NCBI RefSeq assembly: GCF_030546805.1
Contig: NZ_JAUOPC010000016.1
Coordinates: 1-64,000, forward strand
DNA length: 64,000 bases
DNA from: Cyclobacterium sp. 1_MG-2023
GTDB taxonomy: Bacteria > Bacteroidota > Bacteroidia > Cytophagales > Cyclobacteriaceae
Reading direction: 5' to 3'
In this document: positions 61,865-64,000 of the stretch, in pieces
Layout: each line of letters begins with the position of its first letter
Position numbering within the stretch: the stretch's first letter is position 1
Position numbers and translations under genes: made by a program
The notes under the pieces: generated by a model
Told to the model about the DNA's origin: nothing
Seen by the model: only the letters and a program-made list of their open reading frames with translations
Databases searched by the model: none

Positions 61865-63139
61865 GTGAGACAGAAAGACACCAATTTACATAAAATAGAC
61901 TGGGTTACCATAGGGCTATATTTTGCACTTGTTTTCATTGGCTGGCTAAATATTTATGCTGCAGTATATGATGAACAAAACGCCACATCCATATTTGACT
62001 TTTCCATAAATTCAGGGAAACAATTGATATGGATTGGAACGGCCGTAATATTGATCATTATCATTATGGTAGCAGACTACCGACTATTCCACAACCTTAG
62101 TCTGGTATTGTATGCTGTTTTTATCCTTATACTTTTGCTCACCCCTTTTATAGGTAAAGAGATCAATGGCCAAAGGGCTTGGTTTGAACTGGGGATTTTC
62201 AGGTTACAGCCAGCAGAGTTTACCAAATTTGCCACAGCATTGGTTTTGGCCAAGTTAATGGAAAATCCAAGTTTTGATTTAAGTAAGCTTAAAGATCAAA
62301 TGAAAGCTGTAGGGCTGATCTTTCTTCCCATTGCGCTTATCTTACTTCAGCCTGACACAGGTACAGCCATGGTCTACAGTGCTTTTTTTATCATGCTTTA
62401 CAGGGAAGGCATGCCTCAGAAGTACTATGTTATCGGCTTGTCTTTGGTGGGATTGACGATTCTTACCTTAGCCATTGAAAACAATCTTTATCTGTTTGGA
62501 AGCATTGCTGCGCTTATCCTCCTATTGATAATATTGAGTAAAAAGTCGTGGAAAAATGCTTTGGGATTTCTTCTATTAGGCTGCATCATGACCGCCTATG
62601 CCTTAAGCCTGGACTATGTAGTAGAAAAGCTCCCCGATCACCAACAAAACAGAATCATGGTATTGTTTGATCCGGGTGTAGACCCTTTGGGTGTTGGTTG
62701 GAATGTTACTCAATCTAAAATCGCCATTGGTTCCGGAGGTTTATTGGGGAAGGGTTACCTAGAAGGCACCCAGACAAAATTTGACTTTGTCCCTGAACAG
62801 CACACAGACTTTATTTTTTGTACTTTGGGAGAAGAATTTGGATGGATAGGCAGCCTGGTTATGATTTCCTTATTTGTGGCTTTATTGCTTCGGCTCGTCT
62901 TTCTGGCAGAAAGACAGAAAACACGCTTTTCAAGGATTTATGGGTATTGTGTGGTAAGCTTATTGTTTTTCCACTTTACGATCAATATAGCCATGACCAT
63001 CGGCCTATTTCCTGTAGTAGGTATTCCCCTTCCATTTTTTAGTTATGGCGGATCTTCTCTTTGGTCATTTACTATATTGCTATTTATCTTCATTAAGCTT
63101 GACTCCAATAGAATTCAAATACTTGGAAGGAGTTACTAG
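61865..63139 (+). CDS. rodA: Peptidoglycan polymerase RodA
   Basis: A 424-residue SEDS glycosyltransferase with about ten transmembrane helices. Hallmark blocks: LQPAEFTKFATALVLAK, ILLQPDTGTAMVY with the catalytic-region Asp, and VVGIPLPFFSYGGSS near the C terminus. The start is GTG, immediately after the mrdA stop. It completes the mreBCD-mrdA-rodA operon. Confidence 0.97.
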   Translation: MRQKDTNLHKIDWVTIGLYFALVFIGWLNIYAAVYDEQNATSIFDFSINSGKQLIWIGTAVILIIIIMVADYRLFHNLSLVLYAVFILILLLTPFIGKEINGQRAWFELGIFRLQPAEFTKFATALVLAKLMENPSFDLSKLKDQMKAVGLIFLPIALILLQPDTGTAMVYSAFFIMLYREGMPQKYYVIGLSLVGLTILTLAIENNLYLFGSIAALILLLIILSKKSWKNALGFLLLGCIMTAYALSLDYVVEKLPDHQQNRIMVLFDPGVDPLGVGWNVTQSKIAIGSGGLLGKGYLEGTQTKFDFVPEQHTDFIFCTLGEEFGWIGSLVMISLFVALLLRLVFLAERQKTRFSRIYGYCVVSLLFFHFTINIAMTIGLFPVVGIPLPFFSYGGSSLWSFTILLFIFIKLDSNRIQILGRSY

Positions 63140-63353
63140 CTATAGAACTGAACCTTGACAGCCTTACTATGCAAACAAAGAATTCTATTGGCTAAGATAG
63201 CTCAAACGGATTGTGCAATAGGATTCATGAATGGGTTGCAATCTCCAAACAGCAACGGAGTGACCTATTTTGAATTGGTTACACCAAGTAATAAAAGCTC
63301 TATTGCATATTGCGGGTTTATACATTTAATCGCTGTCCTATAAATGGAAGCTA

Positions 63354-63392
63354 TTTTGGCGGTACTGTTCTTCTTCAACAATACCGCCAAAA
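63354..63392. terminator. Bidirectional terminator between rodA and glpF
   Basis: TTTTGGCGGTA pairs with TACCGCCAAAA around a 17-base loop. It lies between convergent genes and ends both. Confidence 0.85.
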
Positions 63393-63441
63393 TTGTTCTC
63401 CACCAAGGTTAGTGATTTATCTATCGAAGTTAAAACCAAAT

Positions 63442-64000
63442 TTAAGTAGCCGGGGTGTTGCCTAAGAGAATAAAAAGCCCTCCAGCTAAAGCAGCACCTA
63501 AAAGCGGACCTACAATAGGCACCCAACTGTAACTCCAATCAGAACTGCCTTTTCCCTTGATAGGAAGTAATTGATGCATGAACCTAGGCCCCAAGTCTCT
63601 GGCCGGGTTGATGGCATAACCTGTGGTACCACCTAAGGAAAGACCTATTACCCAAACTAAAAAGGCAACAGGCAAAGCACCTATGGAACCCAGTCCAATT
63701 GGAGTGCCATTTCCATCATCTATAACCGGACCGGTGGAATAAAGAATAACAATAATGAGTACGAAAGTACCGACCACCTCAGAAATAAAGTTTGAAGACA
63801 AATTCCTAATAGCAGGAGCTGTACCAAATGGAGCGAATTTTAACCCAGGGTCCTCGGTAATGTCAAAATGATCCTTATAAATCAAATAAGCCACTCCGGC
63901 TCCGAGCATTGCGCCCAACACTTGGGCCAAAACATAACCCGGTAGCAACTCCCATCCAAAATCACCTACAACAGCCAATGCCAGGCTAACTGCAGGATTC
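63442..64000 (-). CDS. glpF: Aquaglyceroporin GlpF-like, 5' part cut by window edge
   Basis: The C-terminal 185 or so residues of a MIP channel. The first NPA box (NPAVSLALAVV) is at the very edge of the window, reading from 64000 downwards, so the start lies outside. The second box NPARDLGPR carries the Asp after NPAR that marks glycerol-conducting members. Hydrophobic helices match the second half of the MIP fold. It probably transports glycerol; other polyols are possible. Confidence 0.93.
   Translation of the reverse strand, partial: NPAVSLALAVVGDFGWELLPGYVLAQVLGAMLGAGVAYLIYKDHFDITEDPGLKFAPFGTAPAIRNLSSNFISEVVGTFVLIIVILYSTGPVIDDGNGTPIGLGSIGALPVAFLVWVIGLSLGGTTGYAINPARDLGPRFMHQLLPIKGKGSSDWSYSWVPIVGPLLGAALAGGLFILLGNTPAT

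Noticed and set aside
63155-63343. Plus-strand open frame after rodA
   Set aside because: No recognisable motif, no clear start signal, lies between convergent genes next to a terminator.

Overview
The window looks like a chromosome segment of a marine or sediment member of the Bacteroidota, most like the Cyclobacteriaceae (Cyclobacterium/Algoriphagus type). This rests on the SusC/SusD pair, the Bacteroidota promoter -7 word TAnnTTTG before several genes, moderately AT-rich DNA, a tRNA without an encoded CCA end, and many secreted sulfatase and sialidase-like proteins. The genus is an inference.

Layout. (1) 1-981: a tRNA-Val(UAC) cut by the window edge, then a 352-bp tandem array in which each unit carries the tRNA 3' half, a terminator and a small GIY-YIG ORF; the third copy is broken. 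(2) 1010-2491: DegP/HtrA protease on the minus strand, then an intergenic stretch with an orphan plus-strand terminator. (3) 3015-25982: an 18-gene minus-strand polysaccharide utilization locus. It is read from SusC and SusD through four BNR sialidase-like proteins, two SGNH esterases and a sulfatase, into cytoplasmic genes (AstE-like deacylase, SDR, PLP ammonia-lyase/threonine-synthase-like enzyme, DHDPS/NAL aldolase, RidA, MlrC, SMP-30 lactonase, Gfo/Idh dehydrogenase), and ends with a kelch mutarotase fused to a sodium symporter. (4) 26688-30891: the decayed second copy of the SusC/FadR divergent module. SusC/SusD and AstE fragments and a FadR fragment remain, with one intact esterase and one intact FadR-type regulator. 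(5) 30952-33516: FAH hydrolase, SDR and PIG-L deacetylase, resembling the end of an L-fucose/L-rhamnose oxidative route. (6) 33680-36078: seryl-tRNA synthetase and an exported DHDPS-like protein. (7) 36257-52192: a cytochrome c maturation operon (ccmB, then ccmCDEF) interrupted between ccmB and ccmC by about 11 kb of accessory genes. These include two Crp-type regulators and a thioredoxin-ApbE-DUF4266-DUF3570 module, with related dispersed repeats near both ends. (8) 52267-63139: core genes DUF2520, UbiA prenyltransferase, purN, purH and the rod-shape operon mreBCD-mrdA-rodA. (9) 63442-64000: a GlpF-type aquaglyceroporin cut by the right edge.

How it works together. In region 3, secreted enzymes probably trim a sulfated, acylated glycan. 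SusCD imports oligomers and the symporter fusion imports monomers. The cytoplasmic set reads as deacylation, oxidation to a lactone, lactone opening, PLP-dependent loss of water or ammonia with RidA clearing the imine, and aldol cleavage. That is a coherent non-phosphorylative route for an amino sugar or nonulosonate-like monomer, and it is inferred only from gene content. The intact FadR regulator across the decayed duplicate is the best candidate regulator. In region 7, CcmE carries a CxxxY motif in place of the usual HxxxY and no ccmH follows ccmF, which fits the variant Ccm system called I*.
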